64,000 nt of DNA from Prionace glauca (taxonomy: Eukaryota > Chordata > Chondrichthyes > Carcharhiniformes > Carcharhinidae). Positions within the stretch are counted from its first letter, which is position 1. Each line of letters opens with the position of its first letter. Where the stretch lies: NCBI GenBank assembly GCA_037974335.1, contig CM075760.1:69933627-69997626 (forward strand). Reading direction: 5' to 3'. The translations under genes and the position numbers were made by a program. Shown here piece by piece: positions 9,945-20,385 of the stretch. Below the pieces are notes generated by a model. That model was given only the letters and a program-made list of their open reading frames with translations. It was not told the origin of the DNA and did not search any database.

Positions 9945-10605
9945 TAATAACTGAGAGAAGTTTCGGGCACAGTTTACTGATACAAGACCCAGATTATAAG
10001 ACCTGAGAGAGTTTTAGGGTAGAGGTTACTGACTCACGGCGAACATTGTAATAACTGAGAGAGGTTTAGAGCAGTGGTTACTGATACAAGGCCCAGATTG
10101 TAATAACTGAGAGAGGTTTACAACAAAGAATACTGATACTAGGCTCAGACTGCAATAACTGAGAGAGGTTGAGTGCAGAGATTACTGATACAAGGCCCAG
10201 ATTGTAATAATTGAGAGAGGTTTAGGGCAGAGATTACTGATACAAGGTCCAGATTGTAATAACTGAGAGAGGTTTACAGCAAAGAATACTGATACTAGAT
10301 TACTGATACAAGGCCCAGATTGTAATAATTGAGAGAGGTTTAGGGCAGAGATTACTGATACAAGGTCCAGATTGTAATAACTGAGAGGTTTACAGCAAAG
10401 AATACTGATACTAGATTACTGCTACAAGGCCCAGATTGTAATAACTGAGAGAGGTTTAGGGCAGAGATTACTGATACAAGGCCCAGATTGTAACAACTGA
10501 GAGAGGTTTAGGGCAGAGATTACTGATACAAGGCCCAGATTGTAATAACTGAGAGAGGCTTAGGACAGAGATTACTGACACAAGGCCCAGATTGTAATGA
10601 CTGAG
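9945..10605. repeat. second 52-bp minisatellite, about 13 units
   Basis: The unit contains aaggcccagattgtaataac and tgagagaggtttagggcag, then agattactgatac. Regular copies are exactly 52 bp apart (caagg at 10477 and 10529). Some copies are shortened or carry a tttacagcaaagaatactga variant. The sequence is unrelated to the 52-bp array at 1930-3722. Confidence 0.92.
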
Positions 10606-10849
10606 AGGGGTCCCCTTCGCTACATCAGGGTGTGATGTGAGTTTGCATCTCTCGGTTATATTGGGAGTCAGTGGCAATGTCCAATTTCAGGATAAATCAC
10701 TTTTAACCTTGGACTGCACCATTGTTTTAATGTAGACCTGGACAATGACCATCATTGAGATTTACCTGAACATGTCAAGAAATATCCCATTGATTTCTGA
10801 ATAAGTATCCCAACATTTGCAAAGTCTCTGTTCCTCATTTGTGTGTAAA

Positions 10850-11142
10850 ATCCCGACAGTACAGGGGGAGGCCATTCGGTCCATCAAGTCTGCACTAACC
10901 ACAATCCCATCCATGCCCTGTCTTCGTATCCCACACATTTACCCTGCAACTCCCCCTGTCACTAAAGCATGACCAATCAACCTCTCCCACACATCTTTAA
11001 ACAGTGGGAGGAAACCGGAGGACCCAGAGGAAACCCACACAGACATGGGGAGAACATGCAAACTCCACACAGTCAGACGAGGCCAGAATTGAACCAAGTC
11101 CCTTTGAGGCAGCAGTGCCAACCAGTGTGCCACAGTGGTGCC
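10850..11142 (-). mobile_element. tRNA-derived SINE
   Basis: This is the reverse complement of the SINE at 4780-5088. In + orientation it reads gtgggaggaaaccggaggac, then acatggggagaacatgcaaa, and the tRNA-like head at its right end, gaggcagcagtgccaacca. Confidence 0.88.
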
Positions 11143-11199
11143 AGTATCTGGTGGTTGTTCACAGTTGGCGATGGGACAATGTTAAATGGATAGTTTAGT

Positions 11200-11760
11200 C
11201 GGATTGGATAACCATTTGGATTTACAATAATGTTGCCAGGTCTGGGGAATTGTGGTGATGAGGAAAGATTGGATTGGCAAGGTTTGTTTTCCTCAGAACA
11301 GAGGAGGCTGAGGGAGACCGAACTGAGGTGTCCAAAATTATGAGGGAGCCAAGACAGGGCGGATAGAAAAGGCCTGTTTCTCCTGAGCAGAGAGAGGTCA
11401 CTTATTGTGGGTGGGTGGGGATGGGGGAGGTAGGAGCGGGGTGAGTGGGGGCTGCACAGATATAAAGTGATTGGTGGAAGGACTAGAGGGGGCATTAGGA
11501 AAAGGGTTCTCATTCAAGGGATGGTGGGTGTCTGGAATTCGCTGCCTAAACTGATGGTTCAGCCAGAAATTTCTTGGCTCACTTGCCTCACACACAGATC
11601 TATAGCTGAAATGCTGGAACCTGTAGTAAGGGGGGCTGGGGGCTGGATCGCTGGAAAGCGGGGTTAGAATGAAGGGCAAGTCTTTATTTCCCAAGCTGGT
11701 GAAGATATAATGGGCTGAATGGCCTCTTTCTGTGCCACAACCTTTTTCCTGCATTCTGTT
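11200..11760 (+). mobile_element. CR1-like LINE 3' fragment, old and interrupted
   Basis: Diverged pieces of the ORF2 tail are visible: aatgttgccaggtctgggga (MLPGL), ttttcctcagaacagaggag, a GGVWNSLPKLMV-like stretch near 11525, and a 3' UTR with gggctgaatggcctctttct. A G-rich patch (11405-11450) lies inside. Multiple disruptions. Confidence 0.65.
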
Positions 11761-11964
11761 AGACCTATTGATGGGCAGAATGGAGGAGTGAGCTGGTTTT
11801 TAATTAGTAACAAGAGCATGAATGAGGGAAAATGTTGAGACAAGGCTGATTTTTTTTTAACTGATTTCCACCCCTCCCCTCATCAAATTGAGTTAGAACT
11901 CATCCCATTCCGCCCACACCCCCACCCCCTACCTGTCCTGTGCTCCCTCCAAATACATTTGCCT

Positions 11965-12078
11965 GAGTGGCAGCACATTAGCACAGTGGTTAGCACTGCA
12001 GTCTCCTAGTGCCAAGGAGCCATGTTCAATTCCAGCCTCCGGTCATTGTCTGTGTGGGGTTTTCATGTTCCTCCCATA
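11965..12078 (+). mobile_element. tRNA-derived SINE, 5' part
   Basis: gcacagtggttagcactgca and a diverged B box (atgttcaattcc) mark the tRNA-like head of the common SINE. The body stops near 12078 at the adjoining CR1 end. Confidence 0.8.
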
Positions 12079-12165
12079 TAGAGTCATAGAGGTTTACAGC
12101 ATGGAAACAGCCCCTTCAGCCCAACTGCTCCATGCTGCCCTTTTTAAAAACCCCTAAGCTAATCC
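12079..12165 (-). mobile_element. CR1 3' end, reversed
   Basis: gagtcatagaggtttacagc, then atggaaacagccccttcagc, is the reverse complement of a shark CR1 3' UTR (gggctgaaggggctgtttcc). It directly adjoins the + strand CR1 that follows. Confidence 0.6.
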
Positions 12166-12168
12166 CAA

Positions 12169-13663
12169 TTGTTTATGTCGCCCCTGGCGATGATATTTGC
12201 GTCGTCGATGGAGACGGGAGAGGTTCCGGAGGATTGGAGGGTTGCGGATGTGGTTCCTATTTTTAAGAAAGGGAACAGAGATAGCCTGGGAAATTACCGA
12301 CCGGTGAGTCTCTCCTCAGTGGTTGGTAAGGTGATGGAGAGGTTTCTGAGGGACAGGATTTATGAGCATTTGGAGAGGTTTAGAATGATCAGGAACAGTC
12401 AGCATGCTTTTGTCAAAGGCAGGTCGTGCCTTACGAGCCTAGCTGAGTTCTTCGAAAATGTGACTGAACACATTGACGAAGGAAGTGCCGTGGACGTAGT
12501 GTACATGGACTTCAGCAAGGCGTTTGATAAGGTCCCCCATGCAAGACTTCTTGAGAAGGTGAGAGGGCATGGGATCCAAGGGCCTTTGGCCTTGTGGATC
12601 CAGAACTAGCTTGCCTGCAGAAGGCAGAGAGTGGTTGTGGATGGGTCTTTTTCGGAATGGAGGTCAGTCACCAGTGGGGTGCCCCAGGGATCTGTTCTTG
12701 GACCCTTGCTGTTTGTCATTTTCATAAATGACCTGGATGAGGAAGTGGAGGGATGGGTTAGCAAGTTCGCTGATGACACGAAGGTCGGTAGTGTTGTGGA
12801 TGGTCTGGAAGGATGTCAAAAGTTGCAGCAAGACATAGATAGGATGCAGGAATGGGCGGAGAAGTGGCAGATGGACTTCAACGCGGATAAATGTGTAGTT
12901 GTCCATTTCAGCAGAACCAACGGGATGAACGAGTACACTATCAAGTGCAGGAGTCTTAGTAGCGTTGAAGAGCAGAAGGATCTCGGGGTCCGGGTCCACA
13001 GGACTCTTAAATCGGCCTCGCAGGTGGAGGAGGTGGTCAAGAAGGCGTATGGTGTACTGGCCTTCATTAATCGAGGGATTGAGTTTAGGAATCGGGAGGT
13101 AATGCTGCAACTTTACAGGATCCTTGTCAGGCCTCATTTGGAGTACTGTGCGCAGTTCTGGTCGCCTCACTATAGGAAAGATGTAGAAGCTATTGAAAAG
13201 GTGCAGAGGAGATTTACAAGGATGTTGCCTGGACTGGGAGGCATGCCTTATGAAGATAGATTGAGGGAGCTGGGACTCTTTTCCCTGGAGAGGCGAAGGT
13301 TGAGAGGCGACCTGATAGAAGTTTATAAAATGTTGAGAGGAATAGATAGGGTGGACTCTCAGAGGCTATTTCCCCGGGCTGAAATGGTCGCTACGAGAGG
13401 ACACAGATTTAAGGTGCGGGGAGGGAAGTACAGAGATGATGTTAGGGGTAAGTTTTTCACTCAGGGTGGTGAGTGAATGGAATCGGCTGCCATCATCGGT
13501 GGTGGAGGCGAACTCGCTGGGGTCTTTTAAAAGACTTCTGGATGAGTCTATGGGGTTTAATGGGACTGGGGGTTATAGATAGGTCTACAGATTGGTGGGG
13601 TTGATGTGATCGGCGCAACTCGAGGGCCGAAGGGCCTGTTTGTGCTGTAATGTTCTATGTTCT
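12169..13663 (+). mobile_element. CR1-clade LINE, 5'-truncated, RT domain with two lesions
   Basis: The copy covers RT motif 1 to the 3' end: GNYRPVSLSSVVGKVMER, VYMDFSKAFDKVPH, SGVPQGSVLGPLLF, and KFADDTKVG with the catalytic FADD. The tail follows with [24 protein letters not shown] and LFSLERRRLRGDLIEVYK. One in-frame TAG (12607-12609) replaces the usual Trp in WIQNWLA. A one-base shift near 13465 replaces FFTQRVV by FFTQGGE and a stop. The 3' UTR (gggccgaagggcctgtttgt) ends in ttctatgttctat. With only two lesions in about 430 codons, the insertion is fairly young. It is about 1.5 kb long, the usual size of truncated shark CR1 copies. Confidence 0.93.
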
Positions 13664-13775
13664 ATAAGTGCTGGCGTCTAATGCTGCAGTTGTACAGAAC
13701 GTTGGTTAGACCGCATTTGGAGTACTGCGTCCAGTTCTGGTCACCTTACTACCGGAAAGACATGGAGACCCTGCT
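13664..13775 (+). mobile_element. CR1 ORF2 fragment abutting the previous 3' end
   Basis: Immediately after the 3' microsatellite of the previous copy comes agtgctggcgtctaatgctg, then ttgtacagaacgttggttag, coding for [23 protein letters not shown]-type residues. This is a second CR1 piece joined head to tail. It keeps the intact cagaac-gttgg junction used below to recognise a deletion in other copies. Confidence 0.75.
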
Positions 13776-13869
13776 GCTGTGACAATGCACCCTCTTGTTT
13801 AAACACTCTGCAATGCTGAGGCTGGAGAGAGGAGTGAACAACAGGGAGCAGCATTGCAGCTTCTCTCCC

Positions 13870-14560
13870 CCCATTGAAACTGGGATTGTTGCTCCATCTG
13901 CTGCACCTCCCCACCACATCCACTGGGGGGCAATCTGGACAATGGGCTGCAGGCAGACCTCACTGCGCCTGCGCCACAATCACACCACCGCCGGCGGCCA
14001 TATTGCGTTGCCAGGGGAGACGGCGTCCCGCGCGCTGCACTCTGGGGGAATTTCCCTTCTGCACATGCGCCCAGGCAGTTACATTTGAATCTTTTAATAT
14101 TTTAAATTCTGATGATTATTATTCACATCCTCACCCGTCAGACTTTCGGTTCCTTCTCCATTCGGGAAAATCGGTTCTGTTTTTTATTCCGTCTGGTTTT
14201 CAATCACACCCGCGCGGTGCGCTCTGGGAAAATACTACCGCACATGCGCGGTTCCGCCACCTGCCTCTTTATAAAAATATGTATTTTATTTAATTTTAAT
14301 TCCGCTCCGGGCGGGATTTCCGGGTGGGAATTTCTCTCACTTTCTACATTTCTGAACCGTCGCTTCAGCCGGGGGGGAGGGGCTGTAGTGATGTCATGGC
14401 AATATGGCGGCTGACCCCGCCTCTCTGCAGGACCCGGATGTTCCGCCAACGAGCAGCGGCCGGGCCGGACTGGGCAAGAGGTGTCACTGGGAGGAGCAGC
14501 GCCCGGGCGTGTTACAGCGACCCCCGGTGGTCAGGAAGGGAAATAGCAGCAGGACAGTCT
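13870..14560. promoter_or_regulatory. CpG-rich promoter-like region without a recognised gene
   Basis: Marked CpG density with NRF1-type sites (TGCGCCTGCGC at 13964-13974, GCACATGCGC at 14061 and again at 14240) and YY1-type sites (GCGGCCATATTG at 13995, AATATGGCGGC at 14401-14411). A bidirectional or housekeeping promoter is plausible. The overlapping open frames (13795-14727) give no recognisable protein. No CCAAT cluster like the one at 8240-8740 was seen. Confidence 0.5.
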
Positions 14561-14974
14561 CTGCCCAAAGGTTTCCCCAGTTCAGCTGCTCAGAGACACT
14601 GGGAACCTCTTCAACTGGAAACTTCAGCTTCTCACATTCACCCCCTGTGTTCAGTCAATGTTTAATAGACAACCTCTGTAGGGAAATCAGAAACAACTTG
14701 TTCACATTAAAGGGGATGGGAATCTGAACCATTCTGCTCAAAAAGCTCTGCTCGCCTTGAATTTTCAATTGAAATGTTCAAGATGAGAATTTATAGATAC
14801 AAGTCATGTTGTATGTGGAACGCTCATGATGCCACAATAACATCAGTACAGACATCTCACAGGGTTGTGTGACTGGAGGAGATGTCAGAGATGGAGTAGT
14901 TAAATATAGAGCTACAGGGTCTGAAGCTCAGTTTTGGGTTAAGAAAAATGGCAGTACAAAGAACAGGGAAAATT
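14561..14974. other. no feature recognised
   Basis: Unique-looking sequence between the CpG-rich block and a LINE fragment. No gene, RNA or repeat identified. Confidence 0.4.
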
Positions 14975-15240
14975 ACAGCCCAGGATCATACCATTCGGCC
15001 CTTCAAACCTTCACTGACCATGCTGCCCGAGTTAACTAAAACCCCCTATCCTTCCGGGACCATATCCCTCTATTCCCATCCTATTCATGTACTTGTCAGC
15101 TGACTTAAAAGTCACAACTGCATCCGCTTCTACTATCTCTCCCCGGCAGCGAGTTCCAGGAACCCACTACTCTCTGTGCAAACAATCTGCCATGTCCATC
15201 TCCTTTAAACCTTGCCCCTCGCACCTTAAAGCATGCCTTC
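14975..15240 (-). mobile_element. LINE 3' fragment (CR1 type)
   Basis: In + orientation, attcggcccttcaaaccttc, atgtacttgtcagctgactt and gttccaggaacccactactc follow the reversed order of a CR1 ORF2 tail and 3' UTR. Diverged. Confidence 0.65.
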
Positions 15241-15249
15241 ATCGGCCGG

Positions 15250-15600
15250 GGCATTTGTTCCTGAACATTATCTGAATCTCGATGTTACACCCATAGTATC
15301 TTCGCTCTGGCCTCGGCCTCAGATGCTTTGTGTCAAATCAGAAATGATAAATTGTTTGATGCAATGCCAGGAAAGAAACTTCCCTATTTTGACACCTGCA
15401 CATATCAGCAAGTCATCCAGTCTACAAGACAATTTAATAGGTTTAGGTGCAGACTAACATAGTTAATCACCATCTGAAACATGCTAGGGTGAGGGAAGTC
15501 TGTACGATTTCAGTTTGGTGCTGAATATTATCAGAATCTCGATGTTACAGTCATATTATCTTTGCACTGACCTCAGCTTGAAATGCTTTCTCCAAAATCA
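15250..15600. repeat. two old copies of the tRNA 3'-flank repeat
   Basis: Both 15260-15480 and 15520-15600 begin with an aacattatctgaatctcgat-like stretch. The first continues to gtgcagactaacatagttaa and tcaccatctgaaac. The same order follows tRNA-Val at 17505-17710 and 18690-18890. These are therefore diverged relics of the duplication unit that carries the tRNA genes. Confidence 0.7.
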
Positions 15601-15806
15601 GAAATGCTGAATTTTATGGAAAAAAATGACAAAATTGTGTACATTTTCTAAGACATATTGAATTTTGTCCAAAATGTATTTGAGGTTAGCATTTATTTAA
15701 TATCCGAATCTTAATAAATGGGGAACGAAAGGACAAAGTAAGGAAATTACAATGCTGCTGAGTGTGAAGGAAGAGGGAGCATGTGGGGGCATCGCTAGCA
15801 AGAGCA

Positions 15807-15877
15807 ACATTGGTGGTTCAGTGGTAGAATTCTCGCCTGCCACGCGGGAGACACGGGTTCGATTCCCGGCCAATGCA
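15807..15877 (+). tRNA. tRNA-Gly (GCC)
   Basis: A 71-nt cloverleaf has A box TGGTTCAGTGG, anticodon loop CTGCCAC (anticodon GCC), and B box GGTTCGATTCC. The acceptor stem pairs ACATTGG with CCAATGC, leaving an A-C mismatch at the first pair where vertebrate tRNA-Gly has G-C. The variable region also differs slightly (AGACA). The internal pol III promoter boxes are intact, but the mismatch may lower RNase P or tRNA stability. It is the first gene of the tRNA array. Confidence 0.88.
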
Positions 15878-16309
15878 AAGCTTCTTCTTTCTCCGTTCAC
15901 TCTGGGTATTGGAGCGAATGTCCTGCAAAATTGGGGGAAAACAAGGGAAATATGAAGCCTTGGAACTAAATCCTGAGGGAAATGGATCGCAATATTCGGA
16001 ATGTGGTGCAGTTGTGAATGGTGTTATTGATGATTGAGTGGAAAGTGTTGGATCTTTGGGCTACTGGTGGTCAGTTCCCTTCCCATTCCTCCCTGTGGTA
16101 AGAGACGTGGGTTCATTTTCCCTGCCCGTTCATAGGAGATAGAGAATAACCAACACACTACAGCAGTGCTGTAGGATCCACGGAACTAAAGAGACTTGTA
16201 TAGAATTGTAAACAGTGCGATCATGCTGCAGTTCTGGAACAGGTTTTCAGAAATAGAATGGCGGCCAGTAACACACGAGTTTAGAATATATTTACGAGTT
16301 GCTACCTCT

Positions 16310-16383
16310 GTCTCTATGGCGCAATTGGTCAGCGCGTTCAGCTGTTAACTGAAAGGTTGGTGGTTTAAGACAACCCAGCGACG
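16310..16383 (+). tRNA. tRNA-Asn (GTT), probably decayed
   Basis: The 5' half is close to vertebrate tRNA-Asn: GTCTCTATGGCGCAATTGGT, anticodon loop with GTT, then GAAAGGTTGGTGG. The T loop reads TTTAAGA instead of TTCGAGC, which destroys the B box. The T stem and acceptor stem each have a mismatch. It is probably a pseudogene with weak or no pol III transcription. Confidence 0.8.
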
Positions 16384-16639
16384 GAATTTCCTCACCATCA
16401 GCATTCACGGGTAAACAGTTGCCTGTTTGTAATGGGTCCGTGAGTGCCAATAAAAAAAAGCTGTCAATTGTTCCCGGCTGTTCTGTTATCTGGTGTCACC
16501 AACATTATTTAATGACAACTGACTTCAAACAGGTTACATATAACATTATATACATGCTTCCATTATACCTTTAAACTTAAAAAACACAATCGAAACATGA
16601 ACTTGTGGCTAAGCATTTGTTCCTATTCCATATTCCTGT

Positions 16640-16825
16640 TTCCATTCATTCCTGGATAGATCATAAATCTGTCTAACCCAAACTGAAATGTGTTCAGTGA
16701 TGGAACATCAGAACCCTTTGGAGTAGAGAATTCCCAAGATTCATGGACCTTTGAGTCAAACAATTTCTCCTCATCTCACTCCTAAATCATCAGCGCCTTG
16801 TCCTGAGATTGTGTCCCTGTGTAGA
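16640..16825 (-). mobile_element. LINE 3' fragment, old
   Basis: In + orientation, ggagtagagaattcccaaga, then caatttctcctcatctcact and cctgagattgtgtccctgtg, match a reversed old CR1-type tail found widely in shark DNA. Confidence 0.5.
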
Positions 16826-16839
16826 AATAAAACAAAAGA

Positions 16840-17050
16840 CTGGTGGCTCATGGATGAATTAATATTTTATAAAACACCCGCCAGCTTCCCTGGTGGTCTA
16901 GTGGTTAGGATTCGGCGCTTTCACCGCCGCGGCCCGGGTTCGATTCCCGGTCAGGGAATGTAGATTTATTGCTGTACAACAATCCTGTGTTACTTCCCGG
17001 TCTGCACCAGTTCTGTCGGAATCAGTATCAGGGAGATTTCCTCTTTAGTA
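16840..17050. repeat. left arm of an inverted duplication around tRNA-Glu
   Basis: The tRNA-Glu gene with about 40 bp of 5' flank and 80 bp of 3' flank (tgtagatttattgctgtaca, then acaatcctgtgttac) occurs again, reverse-complemented and diverged, at about 20880-21085. Confidence 0.8.
16887..16958 (+). tRNA. tRNA-Glu (TTC)
   Basis: A 72-nt gene matching vertebrate tRNA-Glu. The acceptor TCCCTGG pairs with TCAGGGA, the A box is TGGTCTAGTGG, the anticodon loop is CTTTCAC (TTC), the B box is GGTTCGATTCC, and the discriminator is A. No mismatch was seen. Its flanks are repeated in inverted orientation around the relic at 20973-21044. Confidence 0.96.
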
Positions 17051-17129
17051 TCTGAATTGGAAATGTCACATTTAAAGAACAAAGAAAAAAGGTAGCGACA
17101 GGTTACAAAGCGCTGGTGATATAAAATGC

Positions 17130-18318
17130 GGATGATTATTGGAAGAACGATGAAAATGATGCATTAATGAATGGGTAGAAATCATTGATCCCTTAGATAT
17201 TTGCCAGACGAACGCTTTTAAATGTTGATGTTGGGGATAAGTTGTACAATCAGCTTGAAAGTAAGGGTTATCTTCCTGAATTCAGTGACATGGGCTCTCA
17301 GTCTGACCATCGGAACCTGCAGCGACACAGCGCAGTAGAACATTGCAGGCAGGCAGAATTCCCCCACTGCTCTTCGGCTGTTTCTGTAGTGTAGTGGTTA
17401 TCACATTCGCCTTACACGCGAAAAATCCCCGGTTCGAATCCGGGCAGAAACACTCATTAAACTTTCTCGTGTTGGATAAGGGAAAATTGTTAAATTTAAG
17501 TTTACTGCTCAACATTATCCGAACCTCGATGTTAAAGACATCTTATCATTGCTCTGATTTCACCGTCAAATACTTTCTGAGAAATAAGGTGCACTGATGG
17601 GAAAGTTCGATTTTGACACCGAGCATTTATCCGCATCTCGTTCAGTCTCCAGCAGATTTAATGGGTTTATAGGTGCAGACTAATATGGTTAATCACCATC
17701 TGAAATATCTGATACGAGTGTGTGCTCAAACAGACAGGTACAAGTGATAGTGTAAGTGAACTAGAGGAAATGGTGCACATTTCACAGATGAATCATTTTT
17801 AAAAATCGTTTTTCATCTCCAACAAATAGGAAATGTCACCCAGACAGATGAGGGAATCGAGACTCAGGGCGGATCTACTGGGCTTTCCTGTAAAGGGCGG
17901 AAATGTATGCGTCCATAATAAAAAAGGGTCAAGTGTCACGAACAGATAATTTTTGATTTTCCTCCATTTAAATGTATTTGACTTTGTTTAAAAGCTGACG
18001 ATAGTCAATCTCAAAATTGTGATCTGTATTACCCGGTGATTCTGTTGGTCAGTTATGTTTTCAATTCAGTAATGTTCAAGTTCATTGATATTCAATTCAT
18101 AATAAAGCCATATGTGTTAAATAATACATTAATACTGAATAGTGACACAAATACTGAGTACATTTGTACAATGAGCTTTGATAAGGTGTCATCTGGACTC
18201 GAAACGTCCGCCCTTTTCACTCCTTACAGGAGCTCTCAGACATTGGGAGATTTTGCAGCATTTTCTCTTTTCCCATCCGCAGTCATTCGTTTTTATCACT
18301 GAATAATTGATTGAGATT
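17130..18318. repeat. tandem duplication unit 1 (carries tRNA-Val TAC)
   Basis: The unit shares long stretches with 18319-19500: tagatatttgccagacgaac, aatgttgatgttggggataa, tcttcctgaattcagtgaca, the tRNA, aacattatccgaacctcgat and gtgcagactaatatggttaa. It ends in a piece of a common shark repeat (ctggactcgaaacgtccgcc). Corresponding points lie about 1.18-1.2 kb apart. Confidence 0.9.
17380..17452 (+). tRNA. tRNA-Val (TAC)
   Basis: A 73-nt cloverleaf has acceptor GTTTCTG pairing with CAGAAAC, an A box within TAGTGTAGTGG, anticodon loop with TAC, and B box GGTTCGAATCC with an intact T stem. The discriminator is A. It differs from the duplicate at 18562 mainly in the anticodon (TAC versus CAC), the variable loop (AAAAAT versus AAAGGT) and one T-loop/stem base. 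It looks functional. Confidence 0.95.
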
Positions 18319-19500
18319 ATTCGAAGGAAGATGAGAATCATGGAATAATAAATGAGTAGAAATCATTGCTCCCTTAGATATTTGCGAGACGAACGCTTTT
18401 AAATGTTGATGTTGGGGATAAGATGTACAATCAGATTGAAAGTAAGGGTTATCTTCCTGAATTCAGTGACATGGGCTCTCAGTCTGACCATCGGAACCTG
18501 CAGCATCACAGCGCAGTTGAACATTGCAGACAGGCTGATTTGCTCCACTACTTTTCCAGTTGTTTCTGTAGTGTAGTGGTTATCACATTCGCCTCACACG
18601 CGAAAGGTCCCCGGTTCGAAACCGGGCAGAAACATTAATTAAGGTTTCTCATGTCGGGTAAGGGAAAATTGTTTGATTTCAGGTTGTTGCTCAACATTAT
18701 CCAAACCTCGATGTGAAAGACATGTTATCATTGCTCTGACATCAAAGTTAAATACTTTCTGTGAAATAAGGTGCACTGACGGGAAAGTTCGCTTTTGACA
18801 CCGAGCATTTATCCGCATCTTGTTCAGTCTACAACAGAATTTAATGGGTTTCTAGCTGCAGACTAACATGGTTAATCACCATCTGAAATATCTGATCGTA
18901 GTGTGTGCTCAAAAAGACAGATACAAGTGATACTGTAAGTGAACTAGAGGAAATGGTGAACATTTCACAGAAGAATATTTTTAAATCGTTTTTCATCTCT
19001 AAGAAAGAGGGAAAACCATTCAGACAGATGAGGGAATTGGGACTCAGTGCGGATCTACTGGAATTTCCTGTAATGGGCCGGAATTTATGCGCCTGAATGT
19101 TTCAAACCCCTAATAAAAAAAGGGTCAAGAGTCACGAACAGATAATTCCTGATTCTCATCCTTTTAAATGTATTTGACTTTGTTTAAAAGCTGACGATAG
19201 TCGATCTCAAAATTGTGACCTGTATTACCCGGTGATTCGATTGGTTCTGTTGGTCAGTTATATTTTCAATTCAGTGATGTTCAAGGTCAGAAATATTCAA
19301 TTCATAATGAAGTCACATGTGTTAAATAATGTATTGATACGAAATATTGAAACGAATAGTGATTACAATTGTACAATGAACTTTGATAAAGTATCATCTG
19401 GACTCGAAACGTCCGCCCTTTTCACTCCTTACAGGGGCTGTCAGACATTGTGAGATTTTGGAGCATTTCCTCTTTTCCCATCCGCAGTAATTTGCTTTTA
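18319..19500. repeat. tandem duplication unit 2 (carries tRNA-Val CAC)
   Basis: This is a second, slightly diverged copy of 17130-18318 in the same orientation. A third copy starts near 19500 (aagatgaaaatgatgcatta) and runs into the tRNA-Phe gene after about 110 bp. Confidence 0.9.
18562..18634 (+). tRNA. tRNA-Val (CAC)
   Basis: A 73-nt gene with acceptor GTTTCTG/CAGAAAC, anticodon loop with CAC, B box GGTTCGAAACC and discriminator A. It is near-identical to vertebrate tRNA-Val CAC. It sits in the second tandem unit, 1,182 bp after tRNA-Val TAC, at the equivalent position. Confidence 0.96.
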
Positions 19501-19620
19501 TCACTGAGGACATTTGGTTGAGATTATTTGAAGAAAGATGAAAATGATGCATTAACGAATGGGCAGAAATGAGTGCTCTCTTAGATATCTGGGAGACGGA
19601 AGCTTCCCCTTAGCCAGGCA

Positions 19621-19693
19621 GCCGAAATAGCTCAGTTGGGAGAGCGTTAGACTGAAGATCTAAAGGTCCCTGGTTCAATCCCGGGTTTCGGCA
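19621..19693 (+). tRNA. tRNA-Phe (GAA)
   Basis: A 73-nt gene: GCCGAAATAGCTCAGTTGGG, anticodon loop CTGAAGA (GAA), B box GGTTCAATCCC, acceptor end TTTCGGCA. Apart from C-A against G in the T loop (GGTTCAATC), it matches vertebrate tRNA-Phe. Its 5' flank is the start of a third copy of the tandem unit. Confidence 0.96.
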
Positions 19694-20084
19694 GGATCTC
19701 CTTGCTGGTTTTCTGTGCGATCTGCTAATTAGCAGCACATTTTGTCTCGCACAGTCTTCAAACATCAGTTCACACAAACTGCAACAGACCAAATACCCAT
19801 CGCAATTTCCACCCTGACAGATGTTGTTATATTTCCTCCTTGTTGGATTTCGCTGTTTTAAAAACTTCCTCTATTTCTAAACATTCCCAATGTTAATGAA
19901 AGGTGATGGAGATGAAGGTTTATCTTTGTTTCCTTATGCACACATGCCATGTAACATCCTGAGTTTTTCCAATCTCATCACATTTCAGTGCAGATGTCAG
20001 GTCCGCTTTTACATGGCAGTGAAAATACATTTAGTTGACCTGCTGTTTCATCCAAAACAATGTATATTTGCATTACCTCTTTTG

Positions 20085-20385
20085 ATTCCCCCAGAAGGAG
20101 GCCATTCAGCCCATCGAGTCCGCACCCACAACAATCCCACCCACGCCCTATTCCCCGCAAACCCACATATTTACCCTTCTGATCCCTCTGACAGTAGGAT
20201 CAATTTAGCACGGCCAATCAAACTAAAACATGCATCTTTGAATCGGAAACTGGAACACCCGGAGGATACCCACGGAGGCACGGGGAGAACGTGCAAACTC
20301 TGCATAGGCGGTGACCCGAGGACCTGAGTCCCTGGCGCTGTGAGACGTCAGTGCTAATCACTGTGCTACCGCGCTGTCCTTTCCA
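20085..20385 (-). mobile_element. tRNA-derived SINE
   Basis: In + orientation it begins with a gaaggaggccattcagccca-type terminus, continues with cacggggagaacgtgcaaac, and ends in the reversed tRNA-like head (gtgctaatcactgtgctacc). Same family as 4780-5088. Confidence 0.88.

Noticed and set aside
1930-10605. CRISPR-like arrays (regular 52-bp units)
   Set aside because: Units are contiguous without unique spacers, in a vertebrate nuclear context; these are minisatellites.
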